Source: Burkholderia anthina (GTDB lineage: Bacteria; Pseudomonadota; Gammaproteobacteria; Burkholderiales; Burkholderiaceae). Taken from it: a stretch of DNA of 64,000 nt. The stretch is taken from assembly GCF_001547525.1 (NCBI RefSeq), contig NZ_CM003768.1:930001-994000 (forward strand), read 5' to 3'. The notes under the pieces are model-generated. The model worked only from the letters and a program-made list of their open reading frames with translations, ran no database searches and was not told where the DNA came from. The stretch's first letter is position 1. Each line of letters begins with the position of its first letter. The position numbers and the translations under genes were made by a program. Of the stretch, positions 8,055-17,522 are shown in pieces.

Positions 8055-8388
8055 GCCGGGGTGATGAAATTGGTAAACATAGCGGACTTAAACGATTGAG
8101 TGCCCGGCCGGAAACGGTCGGTGCAGAACCCTTCAAATTCGGCGAAACCCCTGATGCGCGCATCGAGGCAACGCCGAGCCAAGCCTCGCGGCACCCGCGA
8201 GGAAGGTGTAGAGACTAGACGGGGGGCGCCTAAGGCGCACGGGCAGCGGTCACGCCCGCGCGCGACGGTGAAGGCATAGTCCAGCGCACGAACGGTTCTC
8301 GCACGCGAGGCCGGCTTTGAAAGAAGCAGTGTGACGAAAATCCGCCGCCTTAACTGGCTTGCCGGTTCGAGTCCGGTCCCCGGCACCA
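8055..8388 (+). tRNA. tRNA-Leu(UAA), interrupted by a group I intron
   Basis: The exons fold into a complete class II tRNA. The acceptor stem GCCGGGG (8055-8061) pairs perfectly with CCCCGGC (8378-8384), followed by discriminator A and an encoded CCA (8386-8388). The short D stem is ATG/CAT (8064-8066/8078-8080). The anticodon stem GCGGA (8082-8086) pairs with TCCGC (8341-8345). A long variable arm has a GCC/GGC stem, and the T arm GCCGG/CCGGT encloses TTCGAGT (8361-8377). Joining 8089 to 8337 gives the 7-nt loop CTTAAAA, so the anticodon is UAA and the mature tRNA has 87 nt. Without splicing the anticodon does not exist. Ordinary tRNA searches may miss this gene. Confidence 0.95.
8090..8336 (+). 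ncRNA. Group I self-splicing intron (IC3, Azoarcus-like) in tRNA-Leu(UAA)
   Basis: A 247-nt intron between anticodon positions 34 and 35. The upstream exon ends in U (8089), and the intron ends in G (8336), the expected omega-G. P1 can form between ACUU (8086-8089) and GAGU (8098-8101), with the required G-U wobble at the splice site. Core pairings: P3 8129-8134/8218-8224 with a bulge, P4 TTCGGCG (8138-8144)/CGCCGAG (8172-8178), P5 8153-8156/8161-8164, P6 CCTCGCG (8184-8190)/CGCGAGG (8196-8202), P7 GACTA (8213-8217)/TAGTC (8277-8281), and P8 starting CGCC (8227-8230)/GGTG (8267-8270). The strings GTGTAGAGACTAGACGG and AAGGCATAGTCC are, as I recall, those of the Azoarcus tRNA-Ile ribozyme. There is no reading frame inside, so no homing endonuclease. 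Confidence 0.95.
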
Positions 8389-8426
8389 TCGCTTGCGTCG
8401 ACGCGATCGATTCGATGACGGTGTAA

Positions 8427-8463
8427 AAAACCCGCGAGAAATGCAGCGCTCGCGGGTTTTTTA
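8427..8463 (+). terminator. Rho-independent terminator of the tRNA-Leu gene
   Basis: Stem AAAACCCGCGAG (8427-8438) and CTCGCGGGTTTT (8449-8460) with a 10-nt loop, continuing into further Ts. It lies 39 nt after the CCA end. Because of the A tract on the left it could also stop transcription from the other side. Confidence 0.9.
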
Positions 8464-8640
8464 TTGCGTGCACGCATGTGCGGCGGCACGCCGGCCCGGC
8501 TCACGATGCGGCTTCGCTGCGCAGAAAACCGCGCCATGTGATACTGGCACGCTCGTCGCGGCGTACGCCAGCGTCTCCCCGGCCAACGCGTCCCCCGACC
8601 GCTTTTTCCCCATCGTTTGCCTCTCGCCAGACCACCCGTC

Positions 8641-9267
8641 ATGACCGACTCGACCCATCACTATTACGAACCGTCGCAAGGCCACGGCCTGCCGCACGAT
8701 CCGTTGAACGCGATCGTGGGCCCGCGCCCGATCGGCTGGATTTCATCGCGCGGCAGCGACGGCACGCTGAACCTCGCGCCGTACAGCTTCTTCAACGCGT
8801 TCAACTACCGCCCGCCGATCATCGGCTTTTCGAGCACCGCCGCGAAGGACAGCGTGCGCAACGTGCAGGAAACCGGCGAGTTCGTGTGGAATCTCGCGAC
8901 GCGCGATCTCGCGGAGCGGATGAACCAGACCTGCGCCGCCGTGCCGTACGACGTGAACGAATTCGAACTCGGCGGCCTGACCGCGGTGCCGTCGCGTCTC
9001 GTGAATGTGCCGCGTGTCGCGGAAAGCGGTGTGAACTTCGAATGCAAGGTGACCGACGTGATCCGGCTGCGCGATCATCACGGTGTCGAGACGCAAGCCA
9101 CGCTGGTGCTGGGCGAGGTCATCGCGGTCCATATCCGCCACGACCTGCTGAAGGACGGCATCTTCGACACGTTCGGCGCGGGCATCATCCTTCGTGCGGG
9201 CGGCCCGTCGGCCTACGTGCACGTGAAACCCGACAGCCGCTTCGACCTGTTCCGTCCCGACGCGTGA
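8641..9267 (+). CDS. Flavin reductase-like protein (FMN-binding split barrel)
   Basis: A 208-residue protein of the flavin-reductase-like/FMN-binding split-barrel family. The N-terminal half shows the family pattern VGPRPIGWISSRG, then NLAPYSFFNAF and PPIIGFSS (about residues 23-62), the region that holds FMN. These proteins reduce flavin with NAD(P)H or serve as small oxidoreductases; the partner is unknown. The ATG at 8641 is preferred over a TTG at 8617 because the homologous part starts there. It is a single gene between two terminators. Confidence 0.88.
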   Translation: MTDSTHHYYEPSQGHGLPHDPLNAIVGPRPIGWISSRGSDGTLNLAPYSFFNAFNYRPPIIGFSSTAAKDSVRNVQETGEFVWNLATRDLAERMNQTCAAVPYDVNEFELGGLTAVPSRLVNVPRVAESGVNFECKVTDVIRLRDHHGVETQATLVLGEVIAVHIRHDLLKDGIFDTFGAGIILRAGGPSAYVHVKPDSRFDLFRPDA

Positions 9268-9324
9268 TCGATCGCCCGCCGCAGTAAGCCGGCAACCGGG
9301 CGCACAAGCGCCCGAGCCAGACGC

Positions 9325-9365
9325 AAGACCCCGCGGAGATCCCAGGATTTCTCCCGGGGTCTTTT
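9325..9365 (+). terminator. Terminator after the flavin reductase-like gene
   Basis: AAGACCCC (9325-9332) pairs with GGGGTCTT (9356-9363), followed by TT. The inner part CGGAGAT..ATTTCTCCC can pair further. It ends the single-gene unit at 8641-9267. Confidence 0.85.
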
Positions 9366-9586
9366 GCTTCGTACCCTCTCATGATCGGGACGGCGCCGAT
9401 CCGTCCGTTCCTCGATGCCCACTCGTCGTCTCAGCCGCGGCGACGATGCGCTGCAGCAAACCCGTCCTTCGCCGCCTCCGCCCGCCGCACTCACGAGCCG
9501 CCGACCGCGCCATGGCAAATCTGCTCACCACGAACGAGCGGCTTGGGCATCGACGCCCGCCGCTGCCAGGCATAAATTTCCAAGGT

Positions 9587-9608
9587 TGACGCGCTTATCC
9601 GCGCGTCA
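9587..9608. promoter_or_regulatory. Inverted repeat in the bkd upstream region
   Basis: TGACGCGC (9587-9594) and GCGCGTCA (9601-9608) form a perfect 8-bp inverted repeat with a 6-bp spacer, about 75 bp before the bkdA1 start. It may be an operator for the bkd operon or a hairpin in its leader. The rest of the 415-bp gap 9268-9683 holds only the terminator at 9325 and no supported gene. Confidence 0.4.
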
Positions 9609-9656
9609 GCTCACGCGCGGGCCGGCAACCGGCTCGCGCGTTCCCAACCAGCGTGA

Positions 9657-10916
<1,260 letters not shown>

Positions 10917-10918
10917 TC

Positions 10919-11959
10919 ATGGCGCGACACGAAACGGATACGGCGACGCAGCCGATGACGATGATCCAGGCGCTGCGCTCCGCGATGGACGTGATGCTCG
11001 GGCGCGACAGCGATGTGGTGGTGTTCGGGCAGGACGTCGGCTATTTCGGCGGCGTGTTCCGCTGTACCGAAGGACTGCAGAACAAATACGGCAAGTCGCG
11101 CGTGTTCGACGCGCCGATCTCCGAAGGCGGGATCGTCGGCGCGGCGGTCGGGATGGGCGCGTACGGATTGCGGCCCGTCTGCGAGATCCAGTTCGCCGAC
11201 TATTTCTATCCGGCTTCCGACCAGATCGTGTCGGAAGGCGCGCGGCTGCGCTACCGCTCGGCCGGCCAGTTCACCGCGCCGATGACGATCCGGATGCCGT
11301 GCGGCGGCGGGATCTACGGCGGACAGACGCACAGCCAGAGCCCGGAGGCGATGTTTACGCAGGTGTGCGGGCTGCGCACGGTGATGCCGTCGAATCCGTA
11401 CGACGCGAAAGGGCTGTTGATCGCATCGATCGAGAACGACGATCCGGTGATCTTCCTCGAACCGAAACGGCTCTACAACGGCCCGTTCGACGGCCATCAC
11501 GAACGGCCCGTCACGTCGTGGCTCAAGCATCCGGCGAGCGCGGTGCCCGAAGGCTACTACACGGTGCCGCTCGATACGGCCGCCATCGTGCGGCCCGGCA
11601 ACGACGTGACGGTGCTGACGTACGGCACGACCGTGCACGTGTCGCTGGCCGCGGCCGAGGAGACGGGCATCGACGCGGAAGTGATCGACCTGCGCACGCT
11701 GTGGCCGCTCGATCTCGATACCGTCGTCGCGTCGGTGCGCAAGACCGGGCGCTGCGTCGTGGTGCACGAGGCGACGCGCACCTGCGGCTATGGCGCGGAG
11801 CTCGTATCGCTGGTCCAGGAACACTGCTTCTACCACCTCGAAGCGCCGGTCGAGCGCACGACGGGCTGGGACACGCCGTATCCGCATGCGCAGGAATGGG
11901 CGTACTTTCCGGGGCCGACGCGGGTCGGCGAAGCGTTGCGACGCGTGATGGAGGCGTGA
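10919..11959 (+). CDS. bkdA2: Branched-chain 2-oxoacid dehydrogenase E1 component, beta subunit
   Basis: A 346-residue transketolase-like beta subunit. The MTMIQALRSAMD start, the VVFGQDVGYFGGVF motif and SEGGIVGAAVG are characteristic of E1-beta, and the C-terminal transketolase domain ends in FPGPTRVGEAL. It completes the ThDP site with BkdA1 as an alpha2beta2 tetramer. ATG 10919 is preferred, with GGGAG about 8 bases upstream; a GTG at 10913 overlapping the bkdA1 stop is the alternative. The gap to bkdB is one base. Confidence 0.96.
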   Translation: MARHETDTATQPMTMIQALRSAMDVMLGRDSDVVVFGQDVGYFGGVFRCTEGLQNKYGKSRVFDAPISEGGIVGAAVGMGAYGLRPVCEIQFADYFYPASDQIVSEGARLRYRSAGQFTAPMTIRMPCGGGIYGGQTHSQSPEAMFTQVCGLRTVMPSNPYDAKGLLIASIENDDPVIFLEPKRLYNGPFDGHHERPVTSWLKHPASAVPEGYYTVPLDTAAIVRPGNDVTVLTYGTTVHVSLAAAEETGIDAEVIDLRTLWPLDLDTVVASVRKTGRCVVVHEATRTCGYGAELVSLVQEHCFYHLEAPVERTTGWDTPYPHAQEWAYFPGPTRVGEALRRVMEA

Positions 11960-11960
11960 G

Positions 11961-13274
11961 ATGGGGATTCATGTCATCAAGATGCCGGATATCGGCGAAG
12001 GGATCGCCGAGGTCGAGCTGGTGGCCTGGCATGTGGAAGTCGGGCAGACGATCAAGGAAGACCAGCCGCTCGCCGACGTGATGACCGACAAGGCGGCGGT
12101 CGAGATTCCGTCGCCGGTGACGGGCAAGGTGATCGAACTGGGCGGCCGGATCGGCCAGATGATGGCGGTCGGCAGCGAGCTGATTCGGCTGGAAGTCGAA
12201 GGCGACGGCAACCTGAAGGCGGCGGCGCCGGTGCGAGAAACGAAGGTAGCAACCGCACCGGTCGCGTCTGCGACGTCGAAGCCGGCGGCCGACGCGCCGG
12301 CCGAATCGCCCGAGCCGCCCGCGCATGCGGCGCCTCGCGCACCGGCGAAACCGCGCCGCGACGAACCGGCCGCGCAGCCGCGCGCGGCGCTCGCACCCGG
12401 CGAACGGCCGCTCGCGTCGCCGGCCGTGCGTCAGCGCGCGTGGGACATGGGTATCGAGCTGCGCTACGTGCGCGGCACCGGCGAAGCCGGGCGGATCCTG
12501 CATGCGGATCTCGATGCGTATGCGCGTACCGGCGGCGGCGCGGGCGGTGCGCAACCGCGCGGCTACGACGAACGCCATGACGAAACCGACGTGCCGTTGA
12601 TCGGCCTGCGGCGCGCGATCGCGCGCAAGATGCAGGAAGCGAAACGCCGCATCCCGCATTTCAGCTACGTCGAGGAAATCGACGTCACGGAGCTCGAATC
12701 GTTGCGCACGGAACTGAATCGCCGCCACGGCGACACGCGTGGCAAGCTCACGCCGCTGCCGCTGCTGATTCGCGCGATCGTGATCGCGCTGCGCGATTTT
12801 CCGCAGATCAACGCGCGTTTCGACGACGAAGCGGGCGTCGTCACGCGCTACGGCGCGGTGCACATGGGCGTCGCGACGCAGACCGACGGCGGTCTCACGG
12901 TGCCCGTGCTGCGCCATGCGGAAGCGCGCGACGTGTGGTCGATCTCGGCGGAAATCGCGCGGCTCGCCGACGCGGTGCGCGCGAACCGTGCGCAGCGCGA
13001 CGAGCTGAGCGGCTCGACGATCACGATCTCGAGCCTCGGCGCGCTCGGCGGCATCGTGTCGACGCCGGTGATCAATCATCCGGAAGTGGGGATCGTCGGC
13101 GTGAACCGGATCGTCGAGCGGCCGATGATCCGCGACGGCGCGATCGTCGCGCGCAAGATGATGAACCTGTCGTCGTCGTTCGATCATCGCGTCGTCGACG
13201 GCGCGGATGCGGCCGAATTCATCCAGGCCGTGCGCGCGGTGCTCGAACGCCCGGCGTTGCTGTTCGTGGAGTGA
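11961..13274 (+). CDS. bkdB: Branched-chain 2-oxoacid dehydrogenase E2 (dihydrolipoyl transacylase)
   Basis: A 437-residue E2 core protein. It has an N-terminal lipoyl domain with the modified Lys in VMTDKAAVE (Lys44), an Ala/Pro-rich linker (about residues 85-150), a peripheral-subunit-binding domain ([19 protein letters not shown]) and a C-terminal catalytic acyltransferase domain ending with the [14 protein letters not shown] motif that carries the catalytic His and Asp. It transfers the branched acyl group to CoA. It starts one base after bkdA2, and lpdV follows after 4 bases. Confidence 0.96.
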   Translation: MGIHVIKMPDIGEGIAEVELVAWHVEVGQTIKEDQPLADVMTDKAAVEIPSPVTGKVIELGGRIGQMMAVGSELIRLEVEGDGNLKAAAPVRETKVATAPVASATSKPAADAPAESPEPPAHAAPRAPAKPRRDEPAAQPRAALAPGERPLASPAVRQRAWDMGIELRYVRGTGEAGRILHADLDAYARTGGGAGGAQPRGYDERHDETDVPLIGLRRAIARKMQEAKRRIPHFSYVEEIDVTELESLRTELNRRHGDTRGKLTPLPLLIRAIVIALRDFPQINARFDDEAGVVTRYGAVHMGVATQTDGGLTVPVLRHAEARDVWSISAEIARLADAVRANRAQRDELSGSTITISSLGALGGIVSTPVINHPEVGIVGVNRIVERPMIRDGAIVARKMMNLSSSFDHRVVDGADAAEFIQAVRAVLERPALLFVE

Positions 13275-13278
13275 GCCG

Positions 13279-14670
13279 ATGAAGAACGAACACACCACAC
13301 TGCTCGTCATCGGCGGCGGCCCGGGCGGCTACGTGGCCGCGATCCGCGCCGGCCAGCTCGGCATCCCGACCGTGCTCGTCGAACGCGACCGGCTCGGCGG
13401 CACCTGCCTGAACATCGGCTGCATTCCGTCGAAGGCGCTGATCCACGTGGCCGACGCGTTCGAACAGGCGTGCGGCCACGCGGGCGAAGGGGCGCTCGGG
13501 ATCCGTGTGCGCACGCCGGAGATCGACATCGCGAAAAGCGTCGCCTGGAAGGACGGCATCGTCGAGCGGCTGACGCGCGGCGTCGGTGCGCTGCTCAAGA
13601 AGAACGGCGTGCGCGTGCTGCACGGCGAGGCGCGCGTGATCGACGGCAAGACCGTCGAAGTGGTCGCCGGCAGCCATACGGTGCGGATCGGTTGCGAACA
13701 TCTGTTGCTCGCGACCGGGTCCGAGCCGGTCGAGCTGCCGTCGATGCCGTTCGGCGGACACGTCGTGTCGTCCACCGAAGCGCTGTCGCCCGCGACGCTG
13801 CCGAAACGGCTGGTCGTCGTCGGGGCCGGCTATATCGGGCTCGAACTCGGGATCGTCTATCGCAAGCTCGGCGTCGACGTCAGCGTCGTCGAAGCGGCCG
13901 AGCGCGTGCTGCCCGCGTACGATGCCGAACTCGTGCGGCCGGTTGCCGATTCGCTCGCGCGGCTCGGCGTGCGGCTGTGGCTCGGCCACAAGGTGCTTGG
14001 GCTCGACGCGCACGGCGCGGTGCGCGTGCAGGCGGCCGATGGCGCCGAGCAGACGTTGCCGGCCGACCGCGTGCTGGTTGCCGTGGGCCGCCGGCCGCGC
14101 GTCGACGGGTTCGGGCTCGACACGCTGATGCTCGATCGCAACGGCCGCGCGCTGCGGATCGACGACGCATGCCGGACTTCGATGCGCAACGTGTGGGCGA
14201 TCGGTGACGTCGCGGGCGAGCCGATGCTCGCGCATCGCGCGATGGCGCAAGGCGAGATGGTGGCCGAGCTGATCGCCGGCCGGCGCCGCCGGTTCACGCC
14301 GGCATCGATTCCGGCTGTGTGCTTCACCGATCCCGAGATCGTGACGGCCGGCTGGTCGCCGGACGACGCGCACGCGGCCGGCGTCGATTGTCTGAGCGCG
14401 TCGTTTCCGTTCGCCGCGAATGGGCGCGCGATGACGTTGCAGGCGACCGACGGATTCGTGCGCGTCGTCGCGCGGCGCGACAATCATCTGATCGTCGGCT
14501 GGCAGGCGGTCGGGCGCGGCGTATCGGAGCTGGCCGCGGCGTTTTCGCAGTCGCTGGAGATGGGCGCGCGGCTGGAAGACATCGGCGGCACGATCCACGC
14601 GCATCCGACGCTCGGCGAAGCGCTCCAGGAAGCGGCGTTGCGTGCGCTCGGGCATGCGCTGCATGTCTGA
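13279..14670 (+). CDS. lpdV: Dihydrolipoyl dehydrogenase (E3) of the branched-chain complex
   Basis: A 463-residue FAD disulfide reductase. FAD-binding [10 protein letters not shown] is at residues 12-21, the redox-active disulfide at Cys43/Cys48 in [13 protein letters not shown], the NAD site at [10 protein letters not shown], and the C-terminal His-Glu pair in [12 protein letters not shown]. It reoxidises dihydrolipoamide on BkdB. The ATG at 13279 lies 4 bases after the bkdB stop; the frame is open further upstream inside bkdB but that part is not homologous. It is the last gene of the operon. Confidence 0.96.
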   Translation: MKNEHTTLLVIGGGPGGYVAAIRAGQLGIPTVLVERDRLGGTCLNIGCIPSKALIHVADAFEQACGHAGEGALGIRVRTPEIDIAKSVAWKDGIVERLTRGVGALLKKNGVRVLHGEARVIDGKTVEVVAGSHTVRIGCEHLLLATGSEPVELPSMPFGGHVVSSTEALSPATLPKRLVVVGAGYIGLELGIVYRKLGVDVSVVEAAERVLPAYDAELVRPVADSLARLGVRLWLGHKVLGLDAHGAVRVQAADGAEQTLPADRVLVAVGRRPRVDGFGLDTLMLDRNGRALRIDDACRTSMRNVWAIGDVAGEPMLAHRAMAQGEMVAELIAGRRRRFTPASIPAVCFTDPEIVTAGWSPDDAHAAGVDCLSASFPFAANGRAMTLQATDGFVRVVARRDNHLIVGWQAVGRGVSELAAAFSQSLEMGARLEDIGGTIHAHPTLGEALQEAALRALGHALHV

Positions 14671-14998
14671 CGTCATCGCCTGACGGGGCGCCGCCGGTGC
14701 GTCACGCACGTATCGGCGGCGCTCGCGGCGTCTGATGGACTTCATGTTGTTCATCGGTATCTGCTCGCGCCGGTCCCGAAGCCGATCCGATCCGGTTGCC
14801 CGTACTCGCACGCCGGGTCGGGAACGCGCGCAACGGCAGCGCCGGCCGCGCCGCATTCGATCGCACCCGACAGCGCCGTAATTTTTCGAGACGAGGGGAG
14901 GGTTGCCGCCGCCGCGTCGGCCGACGATCATGTCGATAGCCGGAAACCGGGCCGCCTGGGTCCGCCAACGCAGGCTCCCTCCACTCGGAATAGCGGAC
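14671..14998. other. Intergenic region with a GC-rich hairpin after lpdV
   Basis: No gene seen in these 328 bp. GCGCCGCCG (14688-14696) pairs with CGGCGGCGC (14714-14722) and encloses a further GTGC/GCAC pairing, a very stable hairpin shortly after lpdV. It has no T tract, so if it stops transcription it does so as an atypical terminator or 3'-end stabiliser. Confidence 0.5.
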
Positions 14999-15628
14999 AT
15001 GAAACTGCTGCTCGTCGGTGCGACCGGACTCGTCGGGCGCCACGTCCTCGAAGCCGCGCTGGCCGATGCGCGAGTCGATCAGGTAATCGTCCTCGCGCGC
15101 CGGCCGTTGTCGCCGCATCCGAAGATGCGCGCGCTGGAAGTCGATTTCGACCATCTGCCCGACGCGGCCGACTGGTGGCGCGCGGATGCCGTGATCTGCA
15201 CGCTCGGCACCACGATGCGGGCGGCCGGTTCGCGGGCGGCCTTCCGGCGCGTCGATCACGATTATCCGCTCGCGGTCGCGCGGCTCGCGCACCGGCACGG
15301 CACGCCGACCTACGTGCTGAATTCCGCGCTCGGCGCGGATGCTGCGTCGCGGATCTTCTACAACCGCGTGAAGGGCGAGGTCGAACAGGCGCTCGCCGGC
15401 GTCGGGTTCGATTCGCTCACGTACGTGCGACCGGGCCTGATCGGCGGCAGCCGCGACGAGTTTCGATTCGGCGAACGGCTGCTGGTGTTCGCGCTGAGCG
15501 CCGCCGCACCGGTGCTGCCGGCGAAGTGGCGCGTGAATCCTGCGTCGCGGATTGCGCGCGCCTTGCTCGACGCGGCGATCGACGCACGGCCGGGCGTGCG
15601 GGTCGTCGCATCCGACCGGCTCGGCTGA
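14999..15628 (+). CDS. NAD(P)-binding Rossmann-fold oxidoreductase (SDR/atypical)
   Basis: A 209-residue protein. The N-terminal dinucleotide site is MKLLLVGATGLVGRHVL, and a YNRVKGEVEQAL segment resembles the Tyr/Lys region of extended or atypical short-chain dehydrogenases of the HTATIP2/YbjT-like group. These bind NAD(P) and have diverse or unproven functions. The ATG at 14999 starts directly at the Rossmann strand. It stands alone, with a 328-bp gap before it and 393 bp after. Confidence 0.85.
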   Translation: MKLLLVGATGLVGRHVLEAALADARVDQVIVLARRPLSPHPKMRALEVDFDHLPDAADWWRADAVICTLGTTMRAAGSRAAFRRVDHDYPLAVARLAHRHGTPTYVLNSALGADAASRIFYNRVKGEVEQALAGVGFDSLTYVRPGLIGGSRDEFRFGERLLVFALSAAAPVLPAKWRVNPASRIARALLDAAIDARPGVRVVASDRLG

Positions 15629-15829
15629 CGCGGCGGGGGCGGTGCGCTCGGCAGGCCATTCGTCCGCGCTCGGCGTGCAGTGACGGCTGCGCCCGATCGA
15701 CCACCGCCAGGCCAGCCGAACTTTCATTTTCCCGACATCCGGCTCGCGCCGAAACTGCGCGGGCGCGCCGCAATTGCTCGGACGATTTCGAAAATCCGTC
15801 GATACCGGGTAATCACCGATATCTCGCAA

Positions 15830-15843
15830 GTTGTATATACAAC
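15830..15843. promoter_or_regulatory. 14-bp palindrome GTTGTATATACAAC upstream of the NCS1 permease gene
   Basis: A perfect palindrome about 180 bp before the permease start. The TTGTA...TACAA pattern resembles operators of FadR/VanR-type GntR regulators, though the core is two bases longer than the common TTGTATACAA form. No GntR gene is in the window. The remaining part of the 393-bp gap 15629-16021 shows no gene. Confidence 0.5.
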
Positions 15844-16021
15844 ATCATCCGCAAGCAATGTCGGCATACGCCGTGCCGGTTGCGCGCCAGCTTTCAGGCC
15901 ATGCGTGCGTGGCGCATGCCGGCGATCCACGGCGTCTGCGTTCGCGGAGCCGAAAGAGTGGCGCGCAGTTTCCTGTCCCGTTCAAACCATGTGTGGTCCT
16001 GAGTATTGTGGAGATCGACCC

Positions 16022-17452
16022 GTGTCAACGAATTCCAGTGGAAAAGCCGGCGGACTGATCGAGGTACGCTCGATCGACTTCATTCCCGACGCCGAGCGCC
16101 ACGGCGGCCTGCTGAGCCAGTTCACGCTGTGGCTGTCGGCGAACATGCAGATCACCGCGATCGTCACGGGCGCGCTCGCGGTCGTGCTCGGCGGCGACGT
16201 GTTCTGGTCGCTGGTCGCGCTGCTGCTCGGCCAGCTCGTCGGCGGTGCGGTGATGGCGCTGCACGGCGCGCAGGGCCCGCAGCTCGGCCTGCCGCAGATG
16301 ATCTCGAGCCGCGTGCAGTTCGGCGTGTACGGCGCGATGATCCCGATCGTGCTCGTGTGCCTGATGTACATCGGCTTTTCCGCGAGCGGCTCGGTGCTGG
16401 CCGGGCAGGCCGTCGCGCAACTGCTGCACGTCGACGACGCGGCCGGCATCCTGCTGTTCGCGGCCGTGATCGTCGTGCTGACCGTGTTCGGCTATCGCGC
16501 GATCCACTTCGTCGGCCGGATCGCGAGCGTGGTCGGCATCGTCGCGTTCATCTACATGTTCGCGCAACTGTTCGCGAACCACGACGTCGGCGCGCTGCTC
16601 GCGAACAAGCATTTCTCGCTGGCGAGCTTCCTGCTCGCGATGTCGCTGTCCGCGTCGTGGCAGATCGCATTCGGCCCGTACGTGGCCGACTATTCGCGCT
16701 ACCTGCCGCGCGCGACGTCGTCGGTCGCGACGTTTCTCGCGGTCGGCCTCGGCTCGGTGATCGGCGCGCAGGCGGCGATGGTGTTCGGCGTGTTCGCGGC
16801 CGCGCTCGCCGGCAGCCAGTTCGCGCACCATGAAGTGTCGTACATCGTCGGCCTCGGCTCGACGGGCGCCGTGGCCGCGCTGCTGTATTTCAGCATCGCG
16901 TTCGGCAAGGTGACGGTGACGGCGCTCAACGCGTACGGCAGCTTCATGTCGATGGCGACGATCGTCAGCGGCTTTCGCGGCAAGGGCGCGGTGTCGTCGA
17001 AGAGCCGCCTCGTGTACATCCTCGGGATGATCTGCGTGTCGACGCTGATCGCGCTCGCGGGCCGTCATTCGTTCCTGAAGGAATTCACCGCGTTCATCCT
17101 GTTCCTGCTCGCGTTCTTCACGCCGTGGAGCGCGATCAACCTCGTCGATTACTACTGCTTCACGCGTTCGCGCTACGACGTGCCGGCGCTGTCCGATCCG
17201 GACGGCCGCTACGGCCGCTGGAACGGGATGGCGATCGCGATCTACGTGATCGGCATCCTGGTGCAACTGCCGTTCATGTCGACGCACATCTACACGGGGC
17301 CGCTCGTCGACGCGCTCGGCGGCACGGACATCTCGTGGATCCTCGGCCTCGTCGTGCCGGCCGTGCTGTATTACGTCGGCGCCCGCGCGTCGCGACGCAG
17401 CATTCCCGAGCGCCTGATCCTGCCGCTCGAACGCGGCGAAGTTCACCACTGA
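16022..17452 (+). CDS. NCS1-family nucleobase/cation symporter (purine-cytosine permease type)
   Basis: A 476-residue inner-membrane protein with about 12 hydrophobic segments. The N-terminus (IEVRSIDFIPDAERHG...) leads into LSANMQITAI and a conserved SWQIAFGPYVADYSRYLP stretch around residues 210-230, both marks of the cytosine/purine permease branch of NCS1. It probably imports a purine, pyrimidine, hydantoin or related compound with H+ or Na+. GTG at 16022 is used because GGAG lies 8 bases before it and the upstream frame looks non-coding. It converges with a LysR gene. Confidence 0.92.
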   Translation: MSTNSSGKAGGLIEVRSIDFIPDAERHGGLLSQFTLWLSANMQITAIVTGALAVVLGGDVFWSLVALLLGQLVGGAVMALHGAQGPQLGLPQMISSRVQFGVYGAMIPIVLVCLMYIGFSASGSVLAGQAVAQLLHVDDAAGILLFAAVIVVLTVFGYRAIHFVGRIASVVGIVAFIYMFAQLFANHDVGALLANKHFSLASFLLAMSLSASWQIAFGPYVADYSRYLPRATSSVATFLAVGLGSVIGAQAAMVFGVFAAALAGSQFAHHEVSYIVGLGSTGAVAALLYFSIAFGKVTVTALNAYGSFMSMATIVSGFRGKGAVSSKSRLVYILGMICVSTLIALAGRHSFLKEFTAFILFLLAFFTPWSAINLVDYYCFTRSRYDVPALSDPDGRYGRWNGMAIAIYVIGILVQLPFMSTHIYTGPLVDALGGTDISWILGLVVPAVLYYVGARASRRSIPERLILPLERGEVHH

Positions 17453-17522
17453 CGACACGCGTCGCGCATCGGGCCGGCACGCCGCCGGCTCGAGCGCCGG
17501 GCCGGGCGCCGCCCACGCGCCG

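Noticed and set aside
8094..8336. A homing endonuclease gene inside the intron
   Set aside because: The intron is only 247 nt, all of it used by core and peripheral stems; no frame of useful length exists.
7787..8473. Minus-strand open frames crossing the tRNA-Leu and intron region
   Set aside because: The plus strand folds as tRNA plus group I intron; the frames have no family features and would overlap the operators and terminator.
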